DNA of 64,000 bases, from contig NZ_CAJFCN010000001.1 in assembly GCF_904063055.1 (NCBI RefSeq), positions 496,001-560,000 on the forward strand, in the 5' to 3' direction. Position numbers and translations under genes: made by a program. The notes below the pieces were generated by a model, which made no database searches, was not told the origin of the DNA, and worked only from the letters and a program-made list of their open reading frames with translations. Positions 26,662 through 35,750 of the stretch are shown here, piece after piece. Position 1 is the first letter of the stretch; every line of letters starts with the position of its first letter. Origin of the DNA: Pseudomonas paracarnis (lineage in GTDB: Bacteria; Pseudomonadota; Gammaproteobacteria; Pseudomonadales; Pseudomonadaceae).

Positions 26662-28959
26662 ATGATCCGCACGCTGCCCGCTCTTTTTGCCCTGCTGTTC
26701 GCTGCGCCTTTGATGGCGGCGCCCGAGGGGCAACAAACGCTGTTCAACTTCGTCCGGCCTGCCGATGTGGTCAAGGTGGCGACCCAGGACGCCAGCCTGC
26801 CGCAATACAACGCCGAACAAACCCCCGAAGGCGAGGTGCTGCGCCGCATCACCTTCAACCCAGCGGCCGAGCCGAGCCTGGTGCTCAGCCCGCAGACGGG
26901 GACGTGGGATTGGTCGCAATCGAGCGCCATGAGCCTGCGTATCCAGAGCGCAATGAACTGGGCGCTGACCCTTTACGTCAAGGTGCAGAGCGCCGACGGC
27001 AAGACGCTCGTCAGCCGCATCGACCTGCCGGCCGGCCCGGCCCAGACGTTGCTCGTCCCGCTGCAAGCCAACGCTCCCCTGAGCCAGGGTATGAAGGCCG
27101 GCCCGCCGATGCCGATGACGGTGGATGGCCAACGGGTATTGCTGGCCGCCAGCGCCGGCGAAATCGACCGCAGCCAGGTGGTCTCGGTGACCCTGTCGAT
27201 GCTCAAGCCCAATGCCGCCCAAAGTATCCTGCTGGAGCGCTTTGGCGTGCAGGACAGCGAGCCAGTATTGAAGGCTGCCTACACTGAACTAGTGGATGCC
27301 TATGGCCAATCCAACCGCGCGCGCTGGCCGGAGAAGGTCAGCAACGACGAGCAACTCAAGGCATCGGCCGCCAAGGAACAACAGCAGCTCAAGACCTGGC
27401 TGGCCGAGCGGGACAAGTCCTCCCTGGATCAATACGGTGGCTGGAAGAAGGGCCCGGCCTTCGACGCCAGCGGCTTTTTCCGCACCCAGAAGCGCGACGG
27501 CCGCTGGTACCTGGTGACGCCGGACGGGCATCCGTTCTACTCCCTGGGTGTGAACACCGTGGCGCCGGACAACAGCCAGACCTACGTGGCGGGGCGCGAG
27601 TGGATGTTCGCGGCGCTGCCCAAGGCCGGCGAACCCTTTGACAAGTACTACGGCAGCGACGACAGCCGCACCGGCAACGGCGCCGGCGAAGGTCGCGGCT
27701 TTGGCTCGGGGCGTTGGTACGATTTCTACGGCGCCAACCTGCAACGCACTTACGGCGGTGACGCGTTGGACCAGCCACGCTGGGTGACCCATACCCTCGA
27801 TCGCCTGCAAGCCTGGGGCTTTAACACCGTCGGCAACTGGAGCGATCCGGACCTGGCCACTGCCGACCGCGTGCCGTACACCTTGCCGCTGTCGATTGTC
27901 GGTGACTATGCCAGCATCAGTACCGGCACCGACTGGTGGGGCGGTATGCCCGACCCGTTCGACCCGCGTTTTGCCATGGCCACCGAACGCGCCGTGGCCA
28001 TCGCGGCCCGCGATCATCGTGACGACCCGTGGTTGATCGGTTTTTTTGCCGACAACGAATTGGCCTGGGCCGGCCCCGGCGAGGATGCAAAATCCCGTTA
28101 CGCCCTGGCCTACGGCACCCTGCGCATGACCACCGACGTGCCGGCCAAGCGCGCCTTCCTCAAGCAACTGCGCGATAAATACCGCAATGAAGAGGGCCTT
28201 TCCAAAGCCTGGGGCATTCAACTGGCCGGTTGGGAGCTGATGGAAGATCCCGGCTTTGAGCCGCCGATGCCCAGCCCTGAACACCCGGAGATCGAAGCCG
28301 ACTTCAAGTATTTCCAGAAGACCTTCGCCGATGCTTACTTCAAGACCATTTCCGACTCGTTGAAGTGGCACGCGCCCAACCAGCTGTTGCTGGGCGGCCG
28401 TTTTGCGGTGAGCACGCCGGAAGCGGTCGCTTCGTGCGCGCAGTATTGCGATGTGCTGAGCTTCAACATGTACACCTTGAAACCCCAGGACGGGTATGAC
28501 TTCGCCGCCCTGCGTGCGCTGGACAAACCGGTACTGATCACCGAATTCAACTTTGGCTCTGCCGACCGTGGCCCGTTCTGGGGCGGCGTGACGCAACTGG
28601 CCCGCGAAGAAGACCGCGGCGCGGCGTACTCCACCTTCCTCAAACAGGCGGTGGCCGAGCCGTCGATTGTCGGGGTGCACTGGTTCCAGTACCTGGACCA
28701 GCCGGTCACCGGGCGTCTGCTGGATGGTGAAAACGGCCATTTCGGCCTGGTCGGCATCACCGATGTACCCTTCCAGGGCTTTGTCGAGACGGTGCGCAAG
28801 AGCAACCTGGCCGCGCTCGACCAGTTGGGCCGTGAGGCGCAAAAAGCCAAGGCCACCCAAGCGATGCGTGAAAGTGAAGCCGGCAAGCCGGGGCGCGACG
28901 GCAAAGGCGCGGGGCAGGGCGCTGGGCATGCCGGTGGACACGCTGGAAACGGTCATTGA
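26662..28959 (+). CDS. Agarase-like clan GH-A glycoside hydrolase, exported
   Basis: 765 residues from the ATG at 26662; the open frame continues upstream through dinG but MIRTLPALFALLFAAPLMAA is a clear signal peptide. An N-terminal beta-sandwich-like carbohydrate-binding region is followed by a TIM barrel. The acid/base Glu is in FFADNELAW and the nucleophile Glu in PVLITEFNFGSAD, the clan GH-A pattern. The C terminus is a Gly/His tail (GAGHAGGHAGNGH). Pseudomonas homologues are annotated beta-agarase, but agar as substrate is doubtful; a self or plant polysaccharide is as likely. 88 bases after dinG. Confidence 0.75.
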   Translation: MIRTLPALFALLFAAPLMAAPEGQQTLFNFVRPADVVKVATQDASLPQYNAEQTPEGEVLRRITFNPAAEPSLVLSPQTGTWDWSQSSAMSLRIQSAMNWALTLYVKVQSADGKTLVSRIDLPAGPAQTLLVPLQANAPLSQGMKAGPPMPMTVDGQRVLLAASAGEIDRSQVVSVTLSMLKPNAAQSILLERFGVQDSEPVLKAAYTELVDAYGQSNRARWPEKVSNDEQLKASAAKEQQQLKTWLAERDKSSLDQYGGWKKGPAFDASGFFRTQKRDGRWYLVTPDGHPFYSLGVNTVAPDNSQTYVAGREWMFAALPKAGEPFDKYYGSDDSRTGNGAGEGRGFGSGRWYDFYGANLQRTYGGDALDQPRWVTHTLDRLQAWGFNTVGNWSDPDLATADRVPYTLPLSIVGDYASISTGTDWWGGMPDPFDPRFAMATERAVAIAARDHRDDPWLIGFFADNELAWAGPGEDAKSRYALAYGTLRMTTDVPAKRAFLKQLRDKYRNEEGLSKAWGIQLAGWELMEDPGFEPPMPSPEHPEIEADFKYFQKTFADAYFKTISDSLKWHAPNQLLLGGRFAVSTPEAVASCAQYCDVLSFNMYTLKPQDGYDFAALRALDKPVLITEFNFGSADRGPFWGGVTQLAREEDRGAAYSTFLKQAVAEPSIVGVHWFQYLDQPVTGRLLDGENGHFGLVGITDVPFQGFVETVRKSNLAALDQLGREAQKAKATQAMRESEAGKPGRDGKGAGQGAGHAGGHAGNGH

Positions 28960-29041
28960 TTCATCGTTGACGGGTTCACAAAACCCACAATGGCTGAAAG
29001 AATGGCGACCAATTTTCATGGTGTTTTCCGAGGGGACTTAG

Positions 29042-30187
29042 GTGCAGATTCAGGGTCATTACGAGCTGCAGTTCGAAGCGGTGCGCGAAGCCTTCGCCGC
29101 CCTGTTCGATGATCCTCAGGAGCGTGGTGCCGGGCTGTGCATCCAGATTGGCGGGCAAACCGTCGTCGACCTGTGGGCCGGTACTGCCGACAAGGACGGT
29201 GCCGAAGCCTGGCACAGCGATACCATCGTCAACCTGTTCTCCTGCACCAAGACCTTCACGGCAGTGACTGCCCTGCAACTGGTGGCCGAAGGCAAGCTCA
29301 AGCTCGATGCGCCGGTAGCCGAGTACTGGCCGGAGTTTGCCGCTGCTGGCAAGGACGCGATCACGCTGCGCCAGTTGCTCTGCCACCAGGCCGGGCTGCC
29401 CGCCATCCGCGAAATGCTGCCCACCGAGGCCCTGTACGATTGGCAATTGATGGTCGATACCCTGGCGGCGGAGGCCCCGTGGTGGACACCGGGCCAAGGC
29501 CATGGCTATGAAGCGATCACCTATGGCTGGCTGGTTGGCGAACTGTTGCGCCGCGCCGATGGGCGCGGGCCGGGGGAGTCGATTGTGGCGCGGGTGGCAC
29601 GCCCCTTGGGGCTGGACTTCCATGTGGGCCTGGCGGATGAAGAGTTTTATCGCGTCGCCCATATCGCGCGCAGCAAAGGCACTATCGGTGATGAAGCCGC
29701 GCAACGGTTACTTCAAGTAATGATGCGCGAGCCTGCGGCGATGACTACCCGCGCATTTGCCAACCCACCGTCTATTCTGACCAGCACTAATAAGCCCGAA
29801 TGGCGGCGCATGCAGCAGCCTGCGGCGAATGGCCACGGTAATGCGCGCAGCCTGGCCGGGTTTTATAGTGGTTTGTTGGACGGTAGTTTGCTGGAAAGCG
29901 ACATGCTCGAACAATTGACCCGCGAGCACAGTATCGGGCTGGATAAAACCTTATTGACCCAAACCCGTTTCGGCCTGGGCTGCATGTTGGATCAACCGCA
30001 GTTGCCCAATGCCACGTTCGGCCTTGGGCCACGTGCATTCGGGCATCCCGGGGCAGGGGGATCAGTCGGGTTTGCCGACCCTGAACATGATGTAGCCTTC
30101 GGTTTCGTGACTAATACCCTGGGGCCTTACGTACTTATGGACCCGCGGGCCCAGAAGTTGGTCGGAATATTGGCCGGTTGTCTATAA
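29042..30187 (+). CDS. Serine beta-lactamase-like hydrolase/esterase (EstB type)
   Basis: 381-residue class C beta-lactamase-fold protein without a signal peptide, so cytosolic. The nucleophile motif SxxK is seen as SCTK near residue 70 (NLFSCTKTFTAVTALQ). A Tyr motif (HGYEAITYGWLVGELLR) and a C-terminal HPGAGGSVGFADPE follow. Family members include EstB carboxylesterases. GTG start at 29042. It may be read together with the glycoside hydrolase gene 82 bases upstream. Confidence 0.85.
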   Translation: MQIQGHYELQFEAVREAFAALFDDPQERGAGLCIQIGGQTVVDLWAGTADKDGAEAWHSDTIVNLFSCTKTFTAVTALQLVAEGKLKLDAPVAEYWPEFAAAGKDAITLRQLLCHQAGLPAIREMLPTEALYDWQLMVDTLAAEAPWWTPGQGHGYEAITYGWLVGELLRRADGRGPGESIVARVARPLGLDFHVGLADEEFYRVAHIARSKGTIGDEAAQRLLQVMMREPAAMTTRAFANPPSILTSTNKPEWRRMQQPAANGHGNARSLAGFYSGLLDGSLLESDMLEQLTREHSIGLDKTLLTQTRFGLGCMLDQPQLPNATFGLGPRAFGHPGAGGSVGFADPEHDVAFGFVTNTLGPYVLMDPRAQKLVGILAGCL

Positions 30188-30331
30188 ACCCCTTGCTGTT
30201 TCACAATTTTTTGTTACAAAGGCAAGTATAAAAAAGATGCTGAACGACATGTTGTAACTTGAATGTTCTTTTAGCGTCTGTTTAACGGGTCCCGCGACCC
30301 CCCTGGTTTTTTCTCATTTTGTGGATATCTC

Positions 30332-31483
30332 ATGTTATCGAACAAGTCTTTGGCACTGGCGCTGTGCCTCACTATTACGGGTTGTGCACAAACTCCACAA
30401 AATGATGCCGAAGCTGGGCATTGGTGGTCATTTGGATCTGACAAAGCTGCAACCAAGGATCCAGTGGCCCAGACCGACGCCAAGCCGGATGCCAAACCCG
30501 ACGCCAAGCCGGCCGCTGGTGCCAAGCCTGTTGAACCTGTCACCGCTGCTGCCGCTACCCCGGCCGCCAAAGCCGACACCGGTTACAGCTGGTGGCCGTT
30601 TTCCACCAAGACCGCCGAAGAAAAAGCCGCCGACGCCAAGGCTGACCTGAAAGCCGACCTCAAGGCGGCAACGCCGGCCTCTGACGCAGCGCCTGTCGTC
30701 GCCAAGACCGACAGCGAGCCGCGCTGGTGGTGGCCGTTCGAAAGCAAGCCAAAGCCTTTGGCCAAGGTCGATGTGACCAACGTACAAATGCCTGACCCGA
30801 AAGTCACCCAAGCCTGGCTGGACGAATACGAACCACGCCTGCGTGCGGCCATCAAGGACAGCAACCTGCAACTGGAGCGCCGTGACAACACCCTGGTAGT
30901 GATTGCTCCGGTAGACGGTTCCTACAACCCGAAGCGCCCGGCCATGTTACTGCCGGTGACCCTGGGCCCGTTCACGCGGGTGGCCAAGGCTGTTGAAGCT
31001 GACCCGAAGACCGCCGTACTGGTGCTGGGCCACGTTGATGCCACTGGCAGTGCTCCCGCCAGCCAGGCGTTGAGCAAGGAGCGTGCGCAGTCCATCGCCT
31101 CGATTTTCAGCCTGAGTGGTCTGAAACAGGATCGCTTGATGCTGCGTGGCATGGGCGACCTTATGCCGCGTGCCGCCAACGACAGCAATCAGGGGCGTGC
31201 GCTGAACCGTCGCATGGAAATCATGTTCACTCAGCGTACAACGATGTTGGCACTGCTGAGCAAGTACAACTCCGGCAAGACCCCGCCCGTAGCCGAAATG
31301 GTCGCGGTGCAGAATGTGCCTGCACCAGCACCGGCGGCAAAAGCGCCTGCCAAAAAGGCCACGACCAAGAAAGCGGCGGCCAAGCCAGCGGCTAAAAAGG
31401 CTGCGGCCAAGCCGGCTGCCAAGAAGCCGGCTACTGCAAAAGCCAAGGCGGCACCCGCTTCGAACGACCAGGCGAAAAACTGA
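30332..31483 (+). CDS. OmpA-family lipoprotein with Lys/Ala/Pro-rich tail
   Basis: 383 residues. Lipoprotein signal ending LTITGC (Cys18). A low-complexity Ala/Lys/Asp/Pro region (about residues 40-130) with two WW-WPF/SFG-type segments follows. An OmpA-C peptidoglycan-binding domain is seen around residues 190-300 (VLGHVDATGSAPASQALSKERAQSI ... NRRMEI). The last 50 residues repeat KKAAAKPAA, as in histone H1-like AlgP. The tail is very basic, unusual for a surface lipoprotein. 27 bases before pdxH. Confidence 0.85.
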   Translation: MLSNKSLALALCLTITGCAQTPQNDAEAGHWWSFGSDKAATKDPVAQTDAKPDAKPDAKPAAGAKPVEPVTAAAATPAAKADTGYSWWPFSTKTAEEKAADAKADLKADLKAATPASDAAPVVAKTDSEPRWWWPFESKPKPLAKVDVTNVQMPDPKVTQAWLDEYEPRLRAAIKDSNLQLERRDNTLVVIAPVDGSYNPKRPAMLLPVTLGPFTRVAKAVEADPKTAVLVLGHVDATGSAPASQALSKERAQSIASIFSLSGLKQDRLMLRGMGDLMPRAANDSNQGRALNRRMEIMFTQRTTMLALLSKYNSGKTPPVAEMVAVQNVPAPAPAAKAPAKKATTKKAAAKPAAKKAAAKPAAKKPATAKAKAAPASNDQAKN

Positions 31484-31510
31484 GCTGTTGAACCACAAGG
31501 ATAAAGCCGC

Positions 31511-32158
31511 ATGACCCAGGCACTGGCCGATATGCGCCGTGACTACACACGGGACGGTTTGAGCGAGGCCCAGGCCCCGGACGAGCCGTTTGCGTTGTTC
31601 CACCAATGGTTTGCTGATGCGGTGAAAACTGAACAGCCGCCAGTGGAGGCCAATGCCATGACGCTGGCGACGGTGGATCAGGACGGTCGCCCGCACTGCC
31701 GCATCCTGCTGCTCAAGGGCCTGGATGCACAGGGCTTTACCTTCTTCACCAACTATCAGAGCGCCAAGGGTGAACAACTCGCGGCGCGGCCGTTTGCGGC
31801 CATGACCTTCTTCTGGCCAACCCTGGAGCGCCAGGTACGCATTGAAGGGCGCGTGGCCAAGGTCACGCCTGAAGAGTCGGATGCTTATTATCAGGTGCGC
31901 CCATTGGGCAGCCGCCTGGGCGCCTGGGCCTCTCCGCAGAGCAAAGTCATTCGTGATCGCGAAGAGCTGCAGGCGCTGCTCAAGGCCACTGAAGAGCGTT
32001 TCAGCGATACCCAGCCCGATTGCCCCGAGCATTGGGGAGGGTACCGTTTACTGCCTGAGCGAATCGAGTTCTGGCAAGGCCGGGCCAGCCGCCTGCATGA
32101 TCGCCTCAACTACCGTTTGCAAGACGGCCAATGGTCCCGCGAGCGTCTGGCGCCCTGA
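31511..32158 (+). CDS. pdxH: Pyridoxamine 5'-phosphate oxidase
   Basis: FMN-dependent enzyme producing pyridoxal 5'-phosphate from pyridoxine or pyridoxamine phosphate. 215 residues, the family length. FMN/substrate signature at the C terminus: [16 protein letters not shown]. Central motifs [22 protein letters not shown] and [10 protein letters not shown] are typical. AAGGATAAAGCCGC precedes the ATG. Confidence 0.97.
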   Translation: MTQALADMRRDYTRDGLSEAQAPDEPFALFHQWFADAVKTEQPPVEANAMTLATVDQDGRPHCRILLLKGLDAQGFTFFTNYQSAKGEQLAARPFAAMTFFWPTLERQVRIEGRVAKVTPEESDAYYQVRPLGSRLGAWASPQSKVIRDREELQALLKATEERFSDTQPDCPEHWGGYRLLPERIEFWQGRASRLHDRLNYRLQDGQWSRERLAP

Positions 32159-32423
32159 GCGTCACCTTTCGTCATCCCACCTGAATCAACACCGTTGCGT
32201 CGAAGTCTCTGTTCAAGAGACTTCGGACGCTTTCGGCTGTGCGGCTACACTGATCGAGCCGGTTATGGCATCGTTCCGTACCCTGGCTTGGTTACCGTTC
32301 GTCGAGTTCTCTGGTGCTGGCAGTCTGTACTCAGGCTGAATGAAAGCAAGTTTCTGCCTGGTGCGCCGTGACACGCGCCAAGCCACAGCGTTTAATGAAT
32401 ACCTGTCCTTTGGAGTTGATGCT
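32159..32423. other. 265-bp intergenic, no gene seen
   Basis: Stretch between pdxH and slyB. No credible open frame. A TCAAGAGACTTCGGACG-type segment and a TGGAG ribosome site just before the slyB ATG are the only signals seen. It should hold the slyB promoter. Confidence 0.4.
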
Positions 32424-32888
32424 ATGCGTAAGTCCGTTTTACTAGTTGCCTGCTTTACCACCCTGTCGTTGCTGCTGGGTGGCTGCGCCTCGAGTCTGAC
32501 CGGCGACTCGTACTCTCGTGATGAGGCGCGTCGTGTACAGACCGTTCGCATGGGCACCATCGAATCCCTGCGTCCGGTGAAAATCGAAGGCACCAAAACC
32601 CCAATCGGCGGCGCCGCGGGCGCAGTCATCGGCGGCGTTGGCGGCAGCGCCATCGGTGGCGGCCGAGGCAGCATCGTTACTGCTGTGATCGGCGCAGTTG
32701 CGGGCGGCCTGCTGGGCTCGGCCACTGAAGAAGGCCTGACCCGTACCCAGGGCGTGGAAATCACCGTGCGCGAAGACGACGGCAGCATGCGTGCTTACGT
32801 ACAAGCCGTGCAGGAAAATGAAATCTTCCGCATTGGCGACCGCGTACGCATCATGACCGTCGACGGTACCAGCCGCGTTACTCGCTAA
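32424..32888 (+). CDS. slyB: Outer membrane lipoprotein SlyB
   Basis: 154 residues from the ATG at 32424, 8 bases after TGGAG. Lipoprotein signal ends LLLGGCAS. The glycine-zipper region GGAAGAVIGGVGGSAIGGGRG (about residues 65-90) is followed by GVEITVREDDG, as in E. coli SlyB. SlyB family members stabilise the outer membrane under stress and are PhoP-dependent in several bacteria; I did not identify a PhoP box here. Confidence 0.93.
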   Translation: MRKSVLLVACFTTLSLLLGGCASSLTGDSYSRDEARRVQTVRMGTIESLRPVKIEGTKTPIGGAAGAVIGGVGGSAIGGGRGSIVTAVIGAVAGGLLGSATEEGLTRTQGVEITVREDDGSMRAYVQAVQENEIFRIGDRVRIMTVDGTSRVTR

Positions 32889-32909
32889 GCCTTAAGCTTC
32901 AGGCGAAGA

Positions 32910-32943
32910 AAAACCCCCAACCGGGTGACCGGTTGGGGGTTTT
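32910..32943. terminator. slyB terminator (bidirectional)
   Basis: AAAACCCCCAACCGG, loop GTGA, CCGGTTGGGGGTTTT. Long GC stem with T run on one strand and A run on the other. It can also terminate nhaA from the opposite side. Confidence 0.85.
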
Positions 32944-32946
32944 GTT

Positions 32947-32974
32947 TGTAGGAGCGAGCAAGCTCGCTCCTACA
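32947..32974. repeat. REP-like perfect palindrome
   Basis: TGTAGGAGCGAGC and its exact complement GCTCGCTCCTACA are separated by AA. A single hairpin REP between convergent slyB and nhaA. Confidence 0.85.
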
Positions 32975-32989
32975 ACTGACTGACTTCAA

Positions 32990-34174
32990 TCATGCAACGA
33001 CGGCTTTCTTGCGACTTGCCATCGCCGTCACCGCATACCCGATAAAGGCCGCCAGGATCGACCCGGTCAGAATCCCCATGCGATCTTCACCGGCAAACTC
33101 ACTGGCGCCTGGCACAAACGCCAGGGAGCCGACAAACAGGCTCATGGTGAAGCCGATCCCGCACAGAATCGCCACGCCCATTACCTGACCCCAGTTGGCG
33201 CCGCTGGGCAGTGAGGCGATGCCGGTTTTGATCGCCAGCCAGGTGAGGCCGAACACACCGACGGTCTTGCCGATCAAGAGACCGGCGGCGATGCCCATGG
33301 GCACGGAGTGGGTGAAGCTCTCCAGGCTGACACCTGTCAGAGAGACCCCGGCATTGGCAAACGCGAACAGCGGCAGGATGGCGTAGGCCACCCACGGGTG
33401 CAGGGCGTGTTCCAGGCTCAGCAGCGGTGAGGTTTCGGCATTTTTGGTGCGCAGTGGAATGCAGAACGCCAGGGTTACACCCGCCAAGGTCGCATGCACA
33501 CCGCTCTTGAGCACGCACACCCACAGGATCAGGCCGATGATCATATACGGCCCCAGTTTGATCACGCCCAGGCGGTTCATCGCAATCAGCGCAATCAAGC
33601 ACGCCCCCGCGCCCGCTAGGGATGCCGTGGACAAGTCAGCGGAATAGAACAAGGCAATGACGATGATGGCGCCAAGGTCATCAATGATCGCCAGGGTCAT
33701 CAGGAACAGTTTCAGTGACACCGGTACGCGCTTGCCCAGCAGGGCCAGCACGCCCAGAGCGAAGGCAATGTCGGTGGCCATGGGGATCGCCCAGCCAGCG
33801 AGGGCGGCCGGGTTGTCCTTGTTCAGCGCCCAGTAGATCAGCGCCGGCACCACCATGCCGCCGATGGCCGCTGCGCCAGGCAACACCACTTGCGAAGGCT
33901 TGGACAGGTGACCATCGAGCAGCTCACGCTTGACCTCCAGGCCGATCAACAGGAAGAACAGGGCCATCAAGCCATCGTTGATCCAAAGCAGCGCCGGCTT
34001 GGCGATTTTCAACGCGCCAACCTGAGCCACCACCGGCGTGTCGAGAAAGGCGTTGTACAGGTGCGACAACGGTGAGTTGTTGATAATCAGCGCCAAAGCG
34101 GCAGCGGCGATCAACAACAGACCACTGGCGGCTTCCAGCTGGAAGAAACGGGTGAAAGTGCTACGCAGAGGCAA
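32990..34174 (-). CDS. nhaA: Na+/H+ antiporter NhaA
   Basis: 394-residue inner-membrane antiporter with about 12 hydrophobic segments. The paired Asp that bind sodium are seen in [17 protein letters not shown]. Other NhaA signatures are [37 protein letters not shown] and [10 protein letters not shown]. Divergent from the cysteine-metabolism gene at 34391. Confidence 0.96.
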   Translation of the reverse strand: MPLRSTFTRFFQLEAASGLLLIAAAALALIINNSPLSHLYNAFLDTPVVAQVGALKIAKPALLWINDGLMALFFLLIGLEVKRELLDGHLSKPSQVVLPGAAAIGGMVVPALIYWALNKDNPAALAGWAIPMATDIAFALGVLALLGKRVPVSLKLFLMTLAIIDDLGAIIVIALFYSADLSTASLAGAGACLIALIAMNRLGVIKLGPYMIIGLILWVCVLKSGVHATLAGVTLAFCIPLRTKNAETSPLLSLEHALHPWVAYAILPLFAFANAGVSLTGVSLESFTHSVPMGIAAGLLIGKTVGVFGLTWLAIKTGIASLPSGANWGQVMGVAILCGIGFTMSLFVGSLAFVPGASEFAGEDRMGILTGSILAAFIGYAVTAMASRKKAVVA

Positions 34175-34390
34175 GGGATGCTCTCCAATCCAGGTTCAAT
34201 AGGTGGGTACCCTAACCCGTACCGTTAGTTGTTAAAACAAAAGTTATATTCTTATTTGTTATAAGGGATGGGCCGGGGCATCGGTGGGCTAAAGACTAGC
34301 AATTGTGTGTCCAATTGCGTCGTCACTGTATCTGTGTGAAGCGTGGGAAACATCCTAAGATCACCGCTGAAAACCTTTAGAGAACCCACC

Positions 34391-35485
34391 ATGAGCGACC
34401 ACCGTACCTGGGCCCGCGAAGCCATTCGTATCATTGAAGCGGACTTCCAGCGGAGCGCCGATACCCACCTGATCCCGCTGCCATTACCGGGTTTGCCAGG
34501 CATCGAGTTGTACTTCAAGGATGAGTCCAGCCACCCCACCGGCAGCCTGAAACACCGGCTGGCGCGCTCGCTGTTCCTGTATGCGCTGTGCAATGGCTGG
34601 CTCAAGCCGGGCGCCCCCGTTATTGAAGCGTCCAGCGGCTCTACGGCGATCTCGGAAGCCTACTTCGCGCGCTTGCTCGGCTTGCCGTTTATTGCCGTCA
34701 TGCCCGCGACCACGTCCCAAGAGAAGATCGCCCAGATTGCCTTCTACGGTGGCAAGAGCCATCTGGTCCAGGACCCGACGCAGATCTACGCCGAATCCGA
34801 ACGCCTGGCCCAGGAAAGCGGGGGGCACTTCATGGACCAGTTCACCTACGCCGAGCGTGCCACCGACTGGCGGGCAAACAACAACATTGCCGAGTCGATC
34901 TTCCAGCAGATGCGCTTTGAGCAGCACCCGGAGCCGAGTTGGTTGATTTCCAGCCCTGGCACCGGCGGCACCACCGCGACCCTGGGCCGTTATGTGCGTT
35001 ATCGCCAGCATTGCACCCGGGTGCTGTGTGCCGATGCCGAACGCTCGGTGTTTTTCGATTTCTACCAGAGTGGTGATGCCAGCCTGCGCCTGGACTGTGG
35101 CTCGCGGATTGAAGGGATTGGTCGCCCGCGGGTGGAGGCATCGTTTCTGCCCGCGGTGATTGACGCCATGGTCAAAGTGCCGGATGCAGTGTCCCTGGCG
35201 GCCATGCATTACCTGGCTGAGCGTTTGGGGCGACGGGTTGGCGGGTCCAGCGGAACCAACCTGATCGGTGCGCTGATGGCGGCGCAACAGATGAAAGCGG
35301 CGGGGGAGTCGGGGTCGATCGTTGCGATCTTGTGCGATGGCGGTGAGCGCTATGCCACGACCTATTACGATCAAGCGTGGCTGGCGGGGCAGGGCTATGA
35401 GCTGGAAGGGTTGATCGCGGCGGTTGCGGCGAGTGTCGAACGCGGTGAGGCGCTACCCGCTAACATCCTGCGCGCTAATATCTGA
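34391..35485 (+). CDS. PLP-dependent cysteine synthase-fold enzyme (cysteine desulfhydrase-like)
   Basis: 364 residues from the ATG at 34391 ([12 protein letters not shown]). Fold type II PLP enzyme: the PLP Lys is in [11 protein letters not shown], substrate loop [10 protein letters not shown], phosphate loop [13 protein letters not shown]-terminal [11 protein letters not shown]. The EDWSSRHPTGS-like start and a length above CysK fit the Cds1-type L-cysteine desulfhydrase group, which releases H2S, rather than a biosynthetic CysK/CysM. The activity is inference. Confidence 0.82.
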   Translation: MSDHRTWAREAIRIIEADFQRSADTHLIPLPLPGLPGIELYFKDESSHPTGSLKHRLARSLFLYALCNGWLKPGAPVIEASSGSTAISEAYFARLLGLPFIAVMPATTSQEKIAQIAFYGGKSHLVQDPTQIYAESERLAQESGGHFMDQFTYAERATDWRANNNIAESIFQQMRFEQHPEPSWLISSPGTGGTTATLGRYVRYRQHCTRVLCADAERSVFFDFYQSGDASLRLDCGSRIEGIGRPRVEASFLPAVIDAMVKVPDAVSLAAMHYLAERLGRRVGGSSGTNLIGALMAAQQMKAAGESGSIVAILCDGGERYATTYYDQAWLAGQGYELEGLIAAVAASVERGEALPANILRANI

Positions 35486-35501
35486 CACCCCACTATCCAA
35501 C

Positions 35502-35589
35502 TGTGTGCGGGCTTGCCCGCGAAAGCGGAGTGTCAGTCACTGAATTTTTAACTGCACCACCGCTATCGCAGGCAAGCCAGCTCCCACAC
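35502..35589. repeat. REPIN copy A of a tandem pair
   Basis: GTGTGCGGGCTTGCCCGCG ... CGCAGGCAAGCCAGC TCCCACAC. The inner spacer contains CAGTCACTGAATTTTTAACT. Nearly identical to the copy at 35634. Confidence 0.85.
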
Positions 35590-35633
35590 TGGTCGTGTAT
35601 TGCCCCCAGGATCAACGCCCGGCACAGATCCCC

Positions 35634-35723
35634 TGTGGGAGCGGGCTTGCCCGCGAAAGCGGCGTGTCAGTCACCGAGTCTTTAACTGCACCACCGCTTT
35701 CGCAGGCAAGCCAGCTCCCACAC
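35634..35723. repeat. REPIN copy B of a tandem pair
   Basis: TGTGGGAGCGGGCTTGCCCG ... CGCAGGCAAGCCAGC TCCCACAC. The spacer CAGTCACCGAGTCTTTAACT matches copy A closely, so the whole element was duplicated in tandem 132 bases apart. Confidence 0.85.
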
Positions 35724-35750
35724 GGGATTTATGCTGGCCGTCAGCGTGCT

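Noticed and set aside
27289-29019. 576-codon reverse open frame opposite the glycoside hydrolase gene
   Set aside because: Antisense shadow of a signal-peptide-bearing enzyme with clear catalytic motifs; no recognisable domain of its own.
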